The notes below the pieces were generated by a model. It ran no database searches. It had not been told where the DNA came from and saw nothing but the letters and a program-made list of their open reading frames with translations. Source: Thermodesulfobium narugense DSM 14796 (lineage in GTDB: Bacteria > Thermodesulfobiota > Thermodesulfobiia > Thermodesulfobiales > Thermodesulfobiaceae). Taken from it: a stretch of 64,000 nucleotides of DNA. Location: the NCBI RefSeq assembly GCF_000212395.1, contig NC_015499.1, positions 585,501 to 649,500 of the forward strand. Reading direction: 5' to 3'. Positions 1-8,499 of this stretch are shown piece by piece; within the stretch, counting starts at the first letter, position 1, and each line of letters opens with the position of its first letter. Both the position numbers and the translations under genes were made by a program.

Positions 1-436
1 TACTGTGATTAACGTGAAAAGATTCGACAAACATATCGTCAACAAAAATAATTTCATTTGAATTAATTTCATGAAAAGTTACATCCTTTGAAGATATTTT
101 ATAGTCTTTTAGTTTTGCTCTTACCATTCCAAGTGTTAACTTGGTGCCATATATAGGTACATTTACCTTTTTTAATAGAAATGGAATTGCACCAATATGA
201 TCTTCGTGTCCATGTGTGATGAACAGTGCTTTTACTTTGTCCTTTTTGTCAATTACGTATTGGAAATCAGCTGTTAAAAGTGAGGATTCGAAACTTGGAT
301 CGGGAAATTTTATCCCACAATCAAGTACAATTAGCGACCTTTCGCTTTCAAAAAGTGTCATATTTCTGCCAATTTCTTCGATTCCACCTAGTGGTATTAT
401 CTTGATGGGAGAGCTTTTTTTAGTAAAGTTAAAAAT
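1..436 (-). CDS. rnj: Ribonuclease J, N-terminal part (runs off the window)
   Basis: Metallo-beta-lactamase/beta-CASP ribonuclease that matures and degrades RNA as endonuclease and 5' exonuclease. The visible 145 residues contain the family opening IIPLGGIEEIGRN (residues 13-25), the zinc-binding motif HGHEDH (75-80) and a later HVNHS histidine pair near residue 141. The C-terminal beta-CASP and tail domains lie outside the window. No ATG, GTG, TTG or CTG lies in frame between an upstream TAG and residue 26. An AGGAGG at 443-448 sits 6 nt before an ATT codon (434-436), which I take as the start. The alternative ATG at 359-361 would remove the conserved N-terminal strand and has no ribosome binding site. 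The gene is divergent from rimP. The family call is secure; the start is an inference. Confidence 0.9.
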   Translation of the reverse strand, partial: MFNFTKKSSPIKIIPLGGIEEIGRNMTLFESERSLIVLDCGIKFPDPSFESSLLTADFQYVIDKKDKVKALFITHGHEDHIGAIPFLLKKVNVPIYGTKLTLGMVRAKLKDYKISSKDVTFHEINSNEIIFVDDMFVESFHVNHS

Positions 437-522
437 ATATTTCCTCCTGTTAAATTTTAACTATTATGATATAATATTTTCAAACAAGATAATTTATTAT
501 AACATTTTAAGTTTTTAGCTAG

Positions 523-548
523 AGTGGGTAATTACCCACTCTTTGTGT
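523..548 (+). promoter_or_regulatory. Hairpin in the rimP operon leader
   Basis: A perfect 8-bp stem, GAGTGGGT-AATT-ACCCACTC, followed by a T-rich stretch, lies about 30 nt before rimP. It could be an intrinsic terminator/attenuator or an RNA element of the rimP-nusA-infB leader. From memory, similar GAGTGGG/CCCACTC hairpins precede rimP in other Firmicutes. RNase J reads away from this site, so the hairpin is not its terminator. Confidence 0.6.
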
Positions 549-578
549 TTTTAAAAATCTGAAAGGACGAGATTTTTT

Positions 579-1058
579 TTGAAATCAAAAGATATTAAAG
601 AAAAACTACTTAATATAGTAGAAAAAGTATTATTAGACATAGGATTTGAACTCTATGATCTAGAATACTTTAAGCAAGGCAAGAGATGGATATTAAGGGT
701 ATTCATTGATAACCTTGAAAAGCCCATTTCTCTTGACGATTGTGAATTGGTATCAAAAAAATTAAGTGCTATATTGGATTATTATGATTTAATTCCTGAG
801 AGTTTTTATCTTGAAGTATCCTCTCCTGGAATAGAGAGAAAGTTAAAGAAAGATTCTGATTTTACTAGATTTAAAGGTGAAGAAATAATAGTAATTTTTC
901 AAAAACCAAATATTAGTCCTATTATTGGTATACTTGAAGGAATTGATAGTGATGGCAATTATATTATTGTCAACACTGGAAAATCTAAAGAAAAGATAAA
1001 CCGAAATGACGTAAAAGAAGTAAGAATACATTTCAGGTTTAAGGGAGATAGGCAATGA
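579..1058 (+). CDS. rimP: Ribosome maturation factor RimP
   Basis: Assists assembly of the 30S subunit in the cytoplasm. The 159-residue product has the RimP N-terminal alpha/beta domain with the motif EVSSPGIERKLK (around residues 79-90), followed by the small SH3-like C-terminal domain ending in the VKEVRIHF strand. The TTG start at 579 follows a GAAAGGA sequence by about 11 nt. It opens the rimP-nusA-rnpM-infB operon and overlaps nusA by 4 nt (ATGA), which suggests translational coupling. The length is normal for the family. Confidence 0.96.
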   Translation: MKSKDIKEKLLNIVEKVLLDIGFELYDLEYFKQGKRWILRVFIDNLEKPISLDDCELVSKKLSAILDYYDLIPESFYLEVSSPGIERKLKKDSDFTRFKGEEIIVIFQKPNISPIIGILEGIDSDGNYIIVNTGKSKEKINRNDVKEVRIHFRFKGDRQ

Positions 1059-2077
1059 AAATTGACTTACACGTTCTTGAGCAATTAGAAAAAGAGAAAG
1101 GCGTTTCTTTGCCTGCTATGATATCCGCTTTGGAATCAGCTCTTTTAGCTTCATATAAAAAATATTATCCGTCAAAAAACGTTTCTTTAAAAATAATTCC
1201 TGACACTGGAGTTTTAGAAATAGTAGTTAAGAAAACTGTTGTTGATAAAGTAAATAATATCTTTGATGAAATATCCTTAACACAGGCTAGGGAAATAGAT
1301 CCTAAAGTTAATATTGGCGAAACTATAGAGATACAGGTAGATCCTAAAAATTTTGGTAGAATTGCTGCCCTGACAGCAAAGCAAGTTTGGCAGCAGAAAA
1401 TAAAAGAGGCTGAAAGAGATGCTGTTTTTGAAGAATTTAAAGACAGAGTCTTTGGTGTTATTTCTGGCAAAATTTTAAGACCTGAGGGGAAAAATTGGAT
1501 AGTGCAGCTTGGAAGGGCTGAAGGAATACTGCCTCAAAAAGAAACAGTTTTTCAAGACAAATATAACATTAACGAAAGATACGTTTTTTATGTTTTATCG
1601 GTTAAAAAGCAAAAGAAAGATGTTGAAATAATTTTGTCCAGAAGTCATCCAAATTTGGTTAAGAGGATATTTGAACTTGAATCGGCGGAAATTAGATCAG
1701 GTATTGTGGAGATAGTGTCAATAGCAAGAGATCCTGGTAGCAGAACTAAGATAGCGGTTTTATCAAGGGACCCTCATGTTGATCCGTTGGGTGTTTGCTT
1801 GGGGATAAGAAATTCTAGAATACAAAATGTTACAAAAGAACTTAGAGGAGAAAAAATTGACGTAATTTTATACAATCCAGATCCAAAAATTTATATAGCA
1901 AGTGCTTTGTCTCCTGCTAAAATTAAGAGGGTAGAGATATTAGATCAGGTTAAAAAAGAATCAAGAGTTTATGTAGATAAATCGCAGCTTTCATTGGCAA
2001 TTGGTAAAGATGCACAAAATGTAAGATTAGCACATAAATTAACTGGTTATAAAATTGATATTAAGATAGAAGAATAG
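1055..2077 (+). CDS. nusA: Transcription termination/antitermination factor NusA
   Basis: RNA-polymerase-associated factor that controls pausing, termination and antitermination. The 340 residues cover the N-terminal RNAP-binding domain (about 1-125), the S1 domain (about 130-195, with GKILRPEGKNWIVQLGRAEG) and two KH domains. KH2 ends with SLAIGKDAQNVRLAHKLTG near the C-terminus. No acidic repeats follow KH2, the compact form usual outside proteobacteria. It starts inside the rimP stop codon and is followed 7 nt later by rnpM. Confidence 0.97.
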   Translation: MKIDLHVLEQLEKEKGVSLPAMISALESALLASYKKYYPSKNVSLKIIPDTGVLEIVVKKTVVDKVNNIFDEISLTQAREIDPKVNIGETIEIQVDPKNFGRIAALTAKQVWQQKIKEAERDAVFEEFKDRVFGVISGKILRPEGKNWIVQLGRAEGILPQKETVFQDKYNINERYVFYVLSVKKQKKDVEIILSRSHPNLVKRIFELESAEIRSGIVEIVSIARDPGSRTKIAVLSRDPHVDPLGVCLGIRNSRIQNVTKELRGEKIDVILYNPDPKIYIASALSPAKIKRVEILDQVKKESRVYVDKSQLSLAIGKDAQNVRLAHKLTGYKIDIKIEE

Positions 2078-2084
2078 TTCAAAT

Positions 2085-2369
2085 ATGATTAAGGAACATA
2101 GGAAGTGTATTTTTTGTGGGAGATTTTTTCCAAAAAGAGATATGCTTAGAATAGCGAAGATTAAAAATGATGGTTTAATTGTTGATTATGAGAGGAAAAA
2201 TATTGGTAGAGGTTGTTATATTTGTTTTTCGTGTATAAGTTCTGGCAACTTTAAGAAAAAAAATATGATTGCAAAATCTCTTAAAACAAATGTGGATACA
2301 AAGATCTATAATGAAATTGAAAGATATTTTAAAAATATAATAATACAAAGTCGAGGAGGTGAGCACTGA
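2085..2369 (+). CDS. rnpM: RnpM/YlxR family RNA-binding protein (DUF448)
   Basis: Small basic protein of 94 residues with the YlxR fold. It has an N-terminal RKCIFCGRFFPKRDMLRI motif and a second GRGCYICFSC motif, giving four paired cysteines typical of the family. In Bacillus subtilis the homologue binds RNase P RNA and was renamed RnpM; a similar role is inferred here. The position between nusA and infB is the standard one. The L7Ae-like gene (ylxQ) that often follows is absent. Its stop codon abuts the infB start. Confidence 0.93.
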   Translation: MIKEHRKCIFCGRFFPKRDMLRIAKIKNDGLIVDYERKNIGRGCYICFSCISSGNFKKKNMIAKSLKTNVDTKIYNEIERYFKNIIIQSRGGEH

Positions 2370-4436
2370 TTGAAAAGAATATATGAGCTTTCAAGAGAAC
2401 TGGGTGTTTCTTCTAAAAAAATAATTGAAATTCTTTCGGGTTTGGGAGTAACTGTTAAATCTTCTTTGTCTTCTGTAGGAGAAGAAGAAGAGTTTATGGT
2501 TAGATCTACTATTGAAGCTGAAAATAAAGTTGAGGTTTCTAAGGAAACTAAAAAAGAAGAAATTGAAAAAGTTGAGGTTGAAAATAAGGACTTGCAAAAA
2601 GAGAATGCTACTAAAGTTGCTATAAAAGAAGCACCGGAGCTTGCAACTAAAGAAAAGGAAACAGAAGTAATCGAAGAGCCGAAAGTTGAGGAAAAAAAGA
2701 TTTTATATATATCAGATGGCATGACTCCTAGAGAGATTGCGCAGAAAATTAACGTAAAAGAGAGCGAAGTTATAAAAAAATTAATAAAGCTTAAAACACT
2801 TGCAACTATAAATCAAGCTTTAAATATAAGTCTTATTGAAAGCGTAGTAAAGGAATTTGGTTACGAACCAAAATTAAAAGAAGAAGAATCGTTAACTTTT
2901 GAAGAGACTGAAGTTGAAAACGTTGCTGATTTGCAACCTAGACCTCCCATTGTTACTGTTATGGGGCATGTAGACCATGGCAAAACAACGCTTTTAGATA
3001 AAATTCAAAAAACAAAAATCGCATCAAAAGAATTTCGTGGAATTACACAAAAGATTGGTGCATATCAGGTAGAGATTAATGGTAAGAAGATTACTTTTAT
3101 TGATACTCCAGGTCATGAAGCATTTACTGCTATGAGAGCAAGAGGTGCAAACGTTACTGATATAGTGATTTTGGTTGTGGCAGCTGATGACGGAGTGAAA
3201 CCTCAAACTATTGAAGCAATTCAACATGCAAAAGCAGCAGGGGTTCAGATAATGGTTGCAATAAATAAAATTGATAAGCCTGGGGCACAACCAGAGAAGA
3301 TAATGCAACAGCTAACTGAATATGGCCTGATTCCTGAAGAATGGGGTGGGAAGACCATATTTGTTAAAGTTTCTGCTAAAACAGGAGAAGGTATAGACGA
3401 GCTTTTAGAGATGATATTGTTATTGGCAGAAATAATGGAATATAAAGCTAATCCAAAGACTTTGGCAAGAGGTTTGGTTTTAGAAGCAAAGTTAGAAAAA
3501 AATAGAGGTCCTGTAGCAACTGTATTAATTCAAAAAGGAACTTTGAGAGTAGGAGATTTTGTTTGTGTAGGTGCTGCTAGCGGAAAAGTAAGAGCATTAA
3601 TTAATGATAGAGGTAAAAGATTAAAAGAAGCAGGACCTTCTACGCCTGTAGAAATACTAGGTATCAATATGGTTCCTGAAGCAGGAGATAGTTTGATTGC
3701 TGTAAAAAGCGATAAGGAAGCAAAATTAATGGCCGAAAAAATGCTTAACAGGAAGAAAGAGCTGCAAATACAAAGAATGAAAAAACCGACTTTATCGTGT
3801 TTTGTTCAGGGCACAGATCTATCTGAGGTTAAAGAGTTAAAACTTATTCTGAAAGCTGATTCTCAAGGCTCGCTAGAGGCTATTCTTACGTCTTTGGCTA
3901 AGATTAAAGAAGAAAATGTTACTATAAGTATTTTATCGTCTGGAACCGGCGGAATCTCTGAATCTGACGTTATGCTTGCTTCTGCTTCTCAGGCTATTAT
4001 TATTGGTTTTAATGTAAGACCATCAAACACTGCTTTGAAGCTTGCTTCTGAAGAAGGTATTGATATTAGAACTTATAGGGTTATTTATGATCTTATTGAA
4101 GATATTTCGAAAGCTATCAAGGGCTTACTTCCACCAAAATATGAAGAGACAATACTTGGAAGGGCTGAGGTTAGACAGACTTTTAAAGTTCCAAAAATAG
4201 GTCTTGTTGCGGGCTGTTATGTTGTGGATGGAAAGGTTACAAGAGATGCAAAAGTAAGAGTTTTGAGGGATAATGTTATTATTCATGAGGGTGAATTGTC
4301 TTCTTTAAAGAGATTTAAGGATGATGTAAAAGAAGTGAATCAGGGATATGAATGTGGAATTTCGATAAAAGATTTCCATGATATAAAGGAAAACGATATT
4401 TTTGAGATATATAAATTAGTAGAAGTAGCTTGTTAA
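2370..4436 (+). CDS. infB: Translation initiation factor IF-2
   Basis: GTPase that brings initiator tRNA to the 30S subunit and promotes subunit joining. The 688-residue product has an N-terminal IF2_N helix-turn-helix (1-50), a Glu/Lys-rich linker (about 50-110) and a second IF2_N domain (about 113-165). The G domain carries GHVDHGKT (about 198-205), DTPGHEAF and NKID, followed by domains II, III and IV. It is shorter than the enterobacterial protein because the linker is short. The TTG start follows AGGAGG (2354-2359) by 10 nt and begins directly after the rnpM stop. Confidence 0.98.
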   Translation: MKRIYELSRELGVSSKKIIEILSGLGVTVKSSLSSVGEEEEFMVRSTIEAENKVEVSKETKKEEIEKVEVENKDLQKENATKVAIKEAPELATKEKETEVIEEPKVEEKKILYISDGMTPREIAQKINVKESEVIKKLIKLKTLATINQALNISLIESVVKEFGYEPKLKEEESLTFEETEVENVADLQPRPPIVTVMGHVDHGKTTLLDKIQKTKIASKEFRGITQKIGAYQVEINGKKITFIDTPGHEAFTAMRARGANVTDIVILVVAADDGVKPQTIEAIQHAKAAGVQIMVAINKIDKPGAQPEKIMQQLTEYGLIPEEWGGKTIFVKVSAKTGEGIDELLEMILLLAEIMEYKANPKTLARGLVLEAKLEKNRGPVATVLIQKGTLRVGDFVCVGAASGKVRALINDRGKRLKEAGPSTPVEILGINMVPEAGDSLIAVKSDKEAKLMAEKMLNRKKELQIQRMKKPTLSCFVQGTDLSEVKELKLILKADSQGSLEAILTSLAKIKEENVTISILSSGTGGISESDVMLASASQAIIIGFNVRPSNTALKLASEEGIDIRTYRVIYDLIEDISKAIKGLLPPKYEETILGRAEVRQTFKVPKIGLVAGCYVVDGKVTRDAKVRVLRDNVIIHEGELSSLKRFKDDVKEVNQGYECGISIKDFHDIKENDIFEIYKLVEVAC

Positions 4437-4536
4437 TATTTTTCAGATTCATCTTTGTGTAGAGTTGATTTTAACTATATAAGCATTAATTTAAGCTTAA
4501 AGCTGTAGAAAATTTAAATTTTATTTATGGAATATT
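4437..4536 (+). other. AT-rich spacer between infB and ylxP
   Basis: One hundred bases without a convincing open frame, terminator or strong promoter. The downstream gene also lacks a clear ribosome binding site, so it may have its own weak expression signals here, but I cannot place them. Confidence 0.4.
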
Positions 4537-4815
4537 ATGATTAGAACGTGTTTAATTGAATTTGAGCTTTATTTTCCTTATATTGTTAGCATAAAGGAAC
4601 ATAGAAAAATTATGCAAGCAATTATTTCAAATATAAAAAAGCAAAATATCAGTGTGCTTGAAATTCTAAATAAGAACATTAGATCTAGCACTTTATATTT
4701 ATCAGCGGTAAAAGAGAACGAAGTGGACATACATAGACTTTATGACTATTATATTAATTTTTTTCTTGATAGGCCTGATATTAGGCTTATTTCATATAAC
4801 ATTGAGATTTATTAA
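4537..4815 (+). CDS. ylxP: DUF503 family protein, YlxP-like
   Basis: A 92-residue protein whose pattern of an N-terminal strand, the motif VSIKEHRKIMQAI and later strands matches the DUF503/YlxP family. That family is regularly encoded between infB and rbfA. Its function is not established; the context suggests a role in ribosome assembly or initiation. The sequence is divergent (for example SIKEHRK in place of the usual SLKEKR) and there is no clear Shine-Dalgarno before the ATG, so the exact start is less certain. Confidence 0.75.
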   Translation: MIRTCLIEFELYFPYIVSIKEHRKIMQAIISNIKKQNISVLEILNKNIRSSTLYLSAVKENEVDIHRLYDYYINFFLDRPDIRLISYNIEIY

Positions 4816-4856
4816 ATCAATTTTTGTTCTTACTCTTATAGGAGGTTTAAAATAAA

Positions 4857-5195
4857 ATGAGTGTAAAAGCCGAAAGATTGAAAGAAACAATTAGGAAAGA
4901 GCTTGCTGTTTTATTATACGAACTTAAGGACGTTCGAATTAAAAGTATGGTTTCTATTATGGAATTAGATATGTCGAGCGATCACAAAAATATAAAAGTT
5001 TGGGTTAGCATATACGGGGATGAGAAATCCAAAGAAGAAACGATGAAAGGACTTGTTTCTGCATCAAGATTTTTAAGAGGAGAGTTAGCAAGAAGAATTG
5101 GTTTAAAGTACGCACCGCAAATTCTTTTTGCTATAGATAATTCTCTTGAAAGAGGAGATAAGATATTCGAAATACTTAAAAAAATTGAACACTGA
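4857..5195 (+). CDS. rbfA: Ribosome-binding factor A
   Basis: KH-like factor that binds the 30S subunit and helps mature the 5' end of 16S rRNA. The 112 residues show the family opening SVKAERLKETIRKELA. The middle segment DHKNIKVWVSIYGDE (about residues 42-56) and the C-terminal ILFAIDNSLERGDKI are also present. A strong AGGAGGTTT lies just upstream of the ATG. It is followed 15 nt later by nrnA. Confidence 0.97.
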   Translation: MSVKAERLKETIRKELAVLLYELKDVRIKSMVSIMELDMSSDHKNIKVWVSIYGDEKSKEETMKGLVSASRFLRGELARRIGLKYAPQILFAIDNSLERGDKIFEILKKIEH

Positions 5196-5210
5196 AATGG
5201 GTGAATAGTT

Positions 5211-6170
5211 CTGAGCAAAATACCCCCTAGAATTTTAGACTTATTAAGCAACTACAACTCTTTTGATATTTTTACACACTTAGAACCTGATGGTGACGCT
5301 ATAGGTTCTAGTCTGGCCTTATATTTTTTCCTAAAGTCGTTAGGGAAAGATGTAAGATTTATAAAACCCTACAGGACACCAAATAGTGTTGTGGATTTTC
5401 CAGGCATGGAAAACGTATATAGTGGCAATGATTTTGATTTTTCGAGAGTGGCAATACTACTTGATGCCTCTTCATTGAAAAGAATAGGGAAACCATATGA
5501 AGAAATTTTTCCTAGATATAAGAATTTTTTTATAATTGATCATCATCATGGGCCGTACTTTGATTCTACTAATATATATGTTGACATCACTGCTAGCGCA
5601 ACTGCTGTTTTAGTTTTTGATATTATAAAAAAGATGAAGCATGACATAAATAATCTGGTAGCGACGTATTTATATCTTGCTTTACACTATGATACTGGTG
5701 GATTTTATTATACAAATACTAATAAAAAATGCTTGAAAGTTGCTTCAAAATTATTGGAATATGGTGCTGATATGGGTTTGGTTATGAAATATTATGAAAG
5801 AGATGCAAGCAGTATTTCAAAAATGGGTTTTTTGTTATCTAAGCTAAAGGCTTCTGAGGGCATTTCATGGCTTCCTATATCATATAAAGATTTTGTAAAT
5901 TTTTCACTAGAACCCGATATTACTAAAGGACTTATTGAATGGCTAAGAAGAATAAAGGATTGCAGAGTGTCGATAGTTTTTAGAGAGGATCAACCAGGCA
6001 AAGTAAAAATTAGTTTTAGAGGGAAAAATACAGGAAAACTCAATTCTATTGCTGAACACTTTGGGGGTGGAGGACACCCTGAGGCATCGGGAGCTGTTGT
6101 TGAGGGAAACTTTGATGAAGTAGTTGAGTTAGTTTTGAACTATACGAAAAAAGAGGTCTTTGGTGATTAA
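5211..6170 (+). CDS. nrnA: Bifunctional oligoribonuclease/pAp phosphatase NrnA (DHH family), apparent CTG start
   Basis: DHH/DHHA1 phosphoesterase that degrades short RNA oligonucleotides and pAp. Motifs are HLEPDGDAIGSS (about residues 23-34), the DHHH metal motif (about 110-113), HYDTGGFYY and the DHHA1 glycine motif HFGGGGHPEASGA near the C-terminus. The first conserved motif lies upstream of the first in-frame GTG (5391). No ATG, GTG or TTG occurs between the in-frame TGA at 5202 and that GTG. CTG at 5211, 6 nt after GGTGA (5200-5204), is the best start and gives 319 residues, the normal family length. It ends inside the start of truB. The family call is secure; the start codon is an inference. 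Confidence 0.9.
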   Translation: MSKIPPRILDLLSNYNSFDIFTHLEPDGDAIGSSLALYFFLKSLGKDVRFIKPYRTPNSVVDFPGMENVYSGNDFDFSRVAILLDASSLKRIGKPYEEIFPRYKNFFIIDHHHGPYFDSTNIYVDITASATAVLVFDIIKKMKHDINNLVATYLYLALHYDTGGFYYTNTNKKCLKVASKLLEYGADMGLVMKYYERDASSISKMGFLLSKLKASEGISWLPISYKDFVNFSLEPDITKGLIEWLRRIKDCRVSIVFREDQPGKVKISFRGKNTGKLNSIAEHFGGGGHPEASGAVVEGNFDEVVELVLNYTKKEVFGD

Positions 6171-7068
6171 CGGCTTTTTAAACATTTTTAAAGACAAATA
6201 TAAAAGTTCTTTTGAAGTCGTTGATTTGATAAGAAAGATGTTTAAAGATGAACTTGGTGCAGATATAAAGATGGGACATCTTGGAACGCTTGATCCTTGT
6301 GCAGTTGGAGTGTTGCCTATAGCTTTAGGGAAAGCCACTAGGCTTTGTGAACATATTAAAAACAACGATAAAAAATACCTCTTTGAACTCACTTTGGGGT
6401 TCAAGACCACTACAGGAGATCAAGAAGGCGACGTTTTAGATGTTCAAACTGTTCCAAATATTTCTGATGAAAGGATCATTTCTGTTTGTTCTGATCTGAT
6501 TGGTCGCTATCCACAAAAAATACCTTCTTATTCTGCAGCTAAAATTGATGGCAAGAGGTTTTATGAGCTGGCAAGAGCAAATCAAGTAGTTCCTGAAAGA
6601 TATAAAGAAGTAAATATTAAAGAGCTTAAATTTATTAAACGAAATAAAAATTCACTTTGGTTTGAAGTTTTGTGTTCTTTTGGAACTTATATTAGAACTT
6701 TATGTGAAGATATCTCTACAAAGTTGGGTACTATTGGAACGATGACGTTTTTGCTTAGAGAGGTATCGGGGGATTTTCATCTTAAGGACAGTATTAGTCT
6801 AGAAAAATTAAGAGATTTGATTATAAAAAGAGAATATTTTAAAGTTATAACTCCTGTAAACAAGATGTTGTCACACATACCTGTTGTGGTATTAAACTAT
6901 GATAATGCCAAGAAATTTGTGGCTGGTCAGGAGATCTGGATAAAAAAGGATTTTGATAATTTTGAAATATTAAGAATATTTTGTATTTCTGGAACATTTT
7001 TAGGCCTAGCTGAAAAATCTAAAGGTGAAAAAAAAATTTGGAAGCCTAATAAGGTGATAATTATATGA
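6163..7068 (+). CDS. truB: tRNA pseudouridine-55 synthase TruB
   Basis: Makes pseudouridine 55 in the T loop of tRNAs. The catalytic aspartate is in GHLGTLDPCAVGVLP (residues about 34-48). The conserved YSAAKIDGKRFYELAR and CSFGTYIRTLCEDI motifs follow. GTG at 6163 is preferred because AAGAGG ends 7 nt upstream; a TTG one codon earlier is possible. The gene overlaps the end of nrnA by 8 nt and the start of ribF by 4 nt. The length of about 301 residues is normal. Confidence 0.96.
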   Translation: MINGFLNIFKDKYKSSFEVVDLIRKMFKDELGADIKMGHLGTLDPCAVGVLPIALGKATRLCEHIKNNDKKYLFELTLGFKTTTGDQEGDVLDVQTVPNISDERIISVCSDLIGRYPQKIPSYSAAKIDGKRFYELARANQVVPERYKEVNIKELKFIKRNKNSLWFEVLCSFGTYIRTLCEDISTKLGTIGTMTFLLREVSGDFHLKDSISLEKLRDLIIKREYFKVITPVNKMLSHIPVVVLNYDNAKKFVAGQEIWIKKDFDNFEILRIFCISGTFLGLAEKSKGEKKIWKPNKVIII

Positions 7069-7988
7069 TAAGAGGAATTTACAGAAAAGAAAACAAAAAT
7101 GGCTCAAGATTTTTAACCATTGGGACGTTTGATAGCGTACATCTAGGACACCAATTGTTATTTAAACAACTTAAGAAAATGAGAAAGAATAAGGAAGATT
7201 TAATTAGCGTTGTAACGTTTGAACCGCATCCGAGGATCTTTTTTAAAAGTATAGAGAATTTGTCACTTATTACTATTATTGAGGAAAGAATAAGACTGTT
7301 GTTAGAACACGTTGATGAAGTAATAGTTTTGCAATTTGATGAACTGCTTTCTAAACTTACTCCAGAAGAATTTATTAATTTTCTTTGTAGCAATTTCAAA
7401 ATTAATACAATTGTTGAGGGGGAAAATTTTCATTTTGGACGTGGAAAGGGTGGTGACGTTAATCTTCTAAAAGAGCTTGGGAATAGATTTGGGTTTAATG
7501 TAGACGTTGCAAACTTATATATATTTGACGGAGTTCCAATTTCAAGCTCAAGGATTAGAAGACTTATAATATCTGGGAAGATTGATGAAGCAAACAAACT
7601 ACTTGGCTGGGAGTTTTTCGTTTCCGGAGAAGTAATTCATGGAGATCGCATAGGCACATTCTTAGGTTTTCCTACTGCCAATCTCAGACTGCCTGAGTAT
7701 AAAATTGTCCCGCAATCAGGGGTTTATTCTGCTGAGGTTGAAATTGCTGGTGAAAGGTACTTGGGAGCACTTAACATTGGTATAAAACCGACTGTTGGTG
7801 GGAAAAAGAGATCTATTGAAGTACATGTAATAAACTTTGAAGGCAATCTTTACCAGGAGGTTATTACGGTTTATTTTAAATCTAAAATTAGAGACGAAAT
7901 AAAGTTTGATTCGATTGCTGCGTTAAAAAAACAAATAAAACTGGATATAGATAACATTGTTAAAATAAGTAATAAAGAGATAGTATGA
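7065..7988 (+). CDS. ribF: Bifunctional riboflavin kinase / FAD synthetase
   Basis: Converts riboflavin to FMN and FMN to FAD. The N-terminal nucleotidyltransferase domain has GTFDSVHLGHQ (about residues 23-33), EGENFHFGRGKGG and SSSRIR. The C-terminal flavokinase domain begins near residue 180 with the motif GFPTANL and contains GVYSAEVE and the kinase NIGIKPTVGG loop. It overlaps truB by 4 nt (ATGA) and ends the translation operon. Its 307 residues are typical. Convergent aroH follows. Confidence 0.97.
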   Translation: MIRGIYRKENKNGSRFLTIGTFDSVHLGHQLLFKQLKKMRKNKEDLISVVTFEPHPRIFFKSIENLSLITIIEERIRLLLEHVDEVIVLQFDELLSKLTPEEFINFLCSNFKINTIVEGENFHFGRGKGGDVNLLKELGNRFGFNVDVANLYIFDGVPISSSRIRRLIISGKIDEANKLLGWEFFVSGEVIHGDRIGTFLGFPTANLRLPEYKIVPQSGVYSAEVEIAGERYLGALNIGIKPTVGGKKRSIEVHVINFEGNLYQEVITVYFKSKIRDEIKFDSIAALKKQIKLDIDNIVKISNKEIV

Positions 7989-8006
7989 TATGAGTATGAT
8001 ATACTT

Positions 8007-8390
8007 TTACTCCTTTATAAGATCTGGCCTTAATTTTGATGCCTCATTAAGAAATATATGTCTTATCTGGTTTTTTGCTTTTTTGCTGTAGCACTGTAAG
8101 AGCACTCTTATACACATTTTTGGTGCATTAGTGACATTTGTCTCTAATGCACCAAAAACTGGAGTAGATGGATATGTTTCTCTTACAAATTTTCCTGCAA
8201 ATTCAGAGTGAATATCATTAGTTACAGAGATAAAAAAGTTAACCATATCTTCTTCTTTTACATCATTTTCATTGACCATTTTGGTAACTAGCTCAATAAC
8301 CTTTTCTCTTAGCTCTTTTGGATCATCTTTTAATAAAGTGGTAGCTCCCCTAATTGCTAGCAATCTTAAATTTTCTTTATGCTCTTCCAT
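8007..8390 (-). CDS. aroH: Monofunctional chorismate mutase, AroH type
   Basis: Converts chorismate to prephenate for phenylalanine and tyrosine synthesis. The 127 residues follow the AroH (trimeric) family from end to end: AIRGATT (Arg equivalent to B. subtilis R7), FISVTNDIHSEF, ALETNV (E78), CIRVLLQ (R90) and IRHIFLNEASKLRPDL at the C-terminus. The residue matching Tyr108 is Phe, and the usual Cys before the glutamate motif is Gly. AGGAGA precedes the ATG. It stands alone, convergent with ribF and divergent from folD. Confidence 0.88.
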   Translation of the reverse strand: MEEHKENLRLLAIRGATTLLKDDPKELREKVIELVTKMVNENDVKEEDMVNFFISVTNDIHSEFAGKFVRETYPSTPVFGALETNVTNAPKMCIRVLLQCYSKKAKNQIRHIFLNEASKLRPDLIKE

Positions 8391-8499
8391 TCTACGCTCT
8401 CCTCTTTAAATTTTTTTATAATAATAAAATAAATTACATTTTTTTTGCCTTATTGTCTTATAATAAAGTATCATAATAAAAAATATGGAGATGATAAAG
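8391..8499. promoter_or_regulatory. Divergent aroH/folD promoter region
   Basis: AT-rich gap between divergent genes. A TATAAT at 8459-8464 is a plausible -10 for folD, but no good -35 sits at the right distance. GGAGATGAT (8487-8495) is a near-complete Shine-Dalgarno for the TTG at 8500. Confidence 0.4.

Noticed and set aside
216-518. Plus-strand open frame of 100 codons over the RNase J start
   Set aside because: It is antisense to RNase J, whose HGHEDH motif lies on the other strand, and its product has no recognisable features.
3024-3308. Minus-strand frame inside infB
   Set aside because: It is fully embedded antisense to the conserved G domain of IF-2 and is a shadow.
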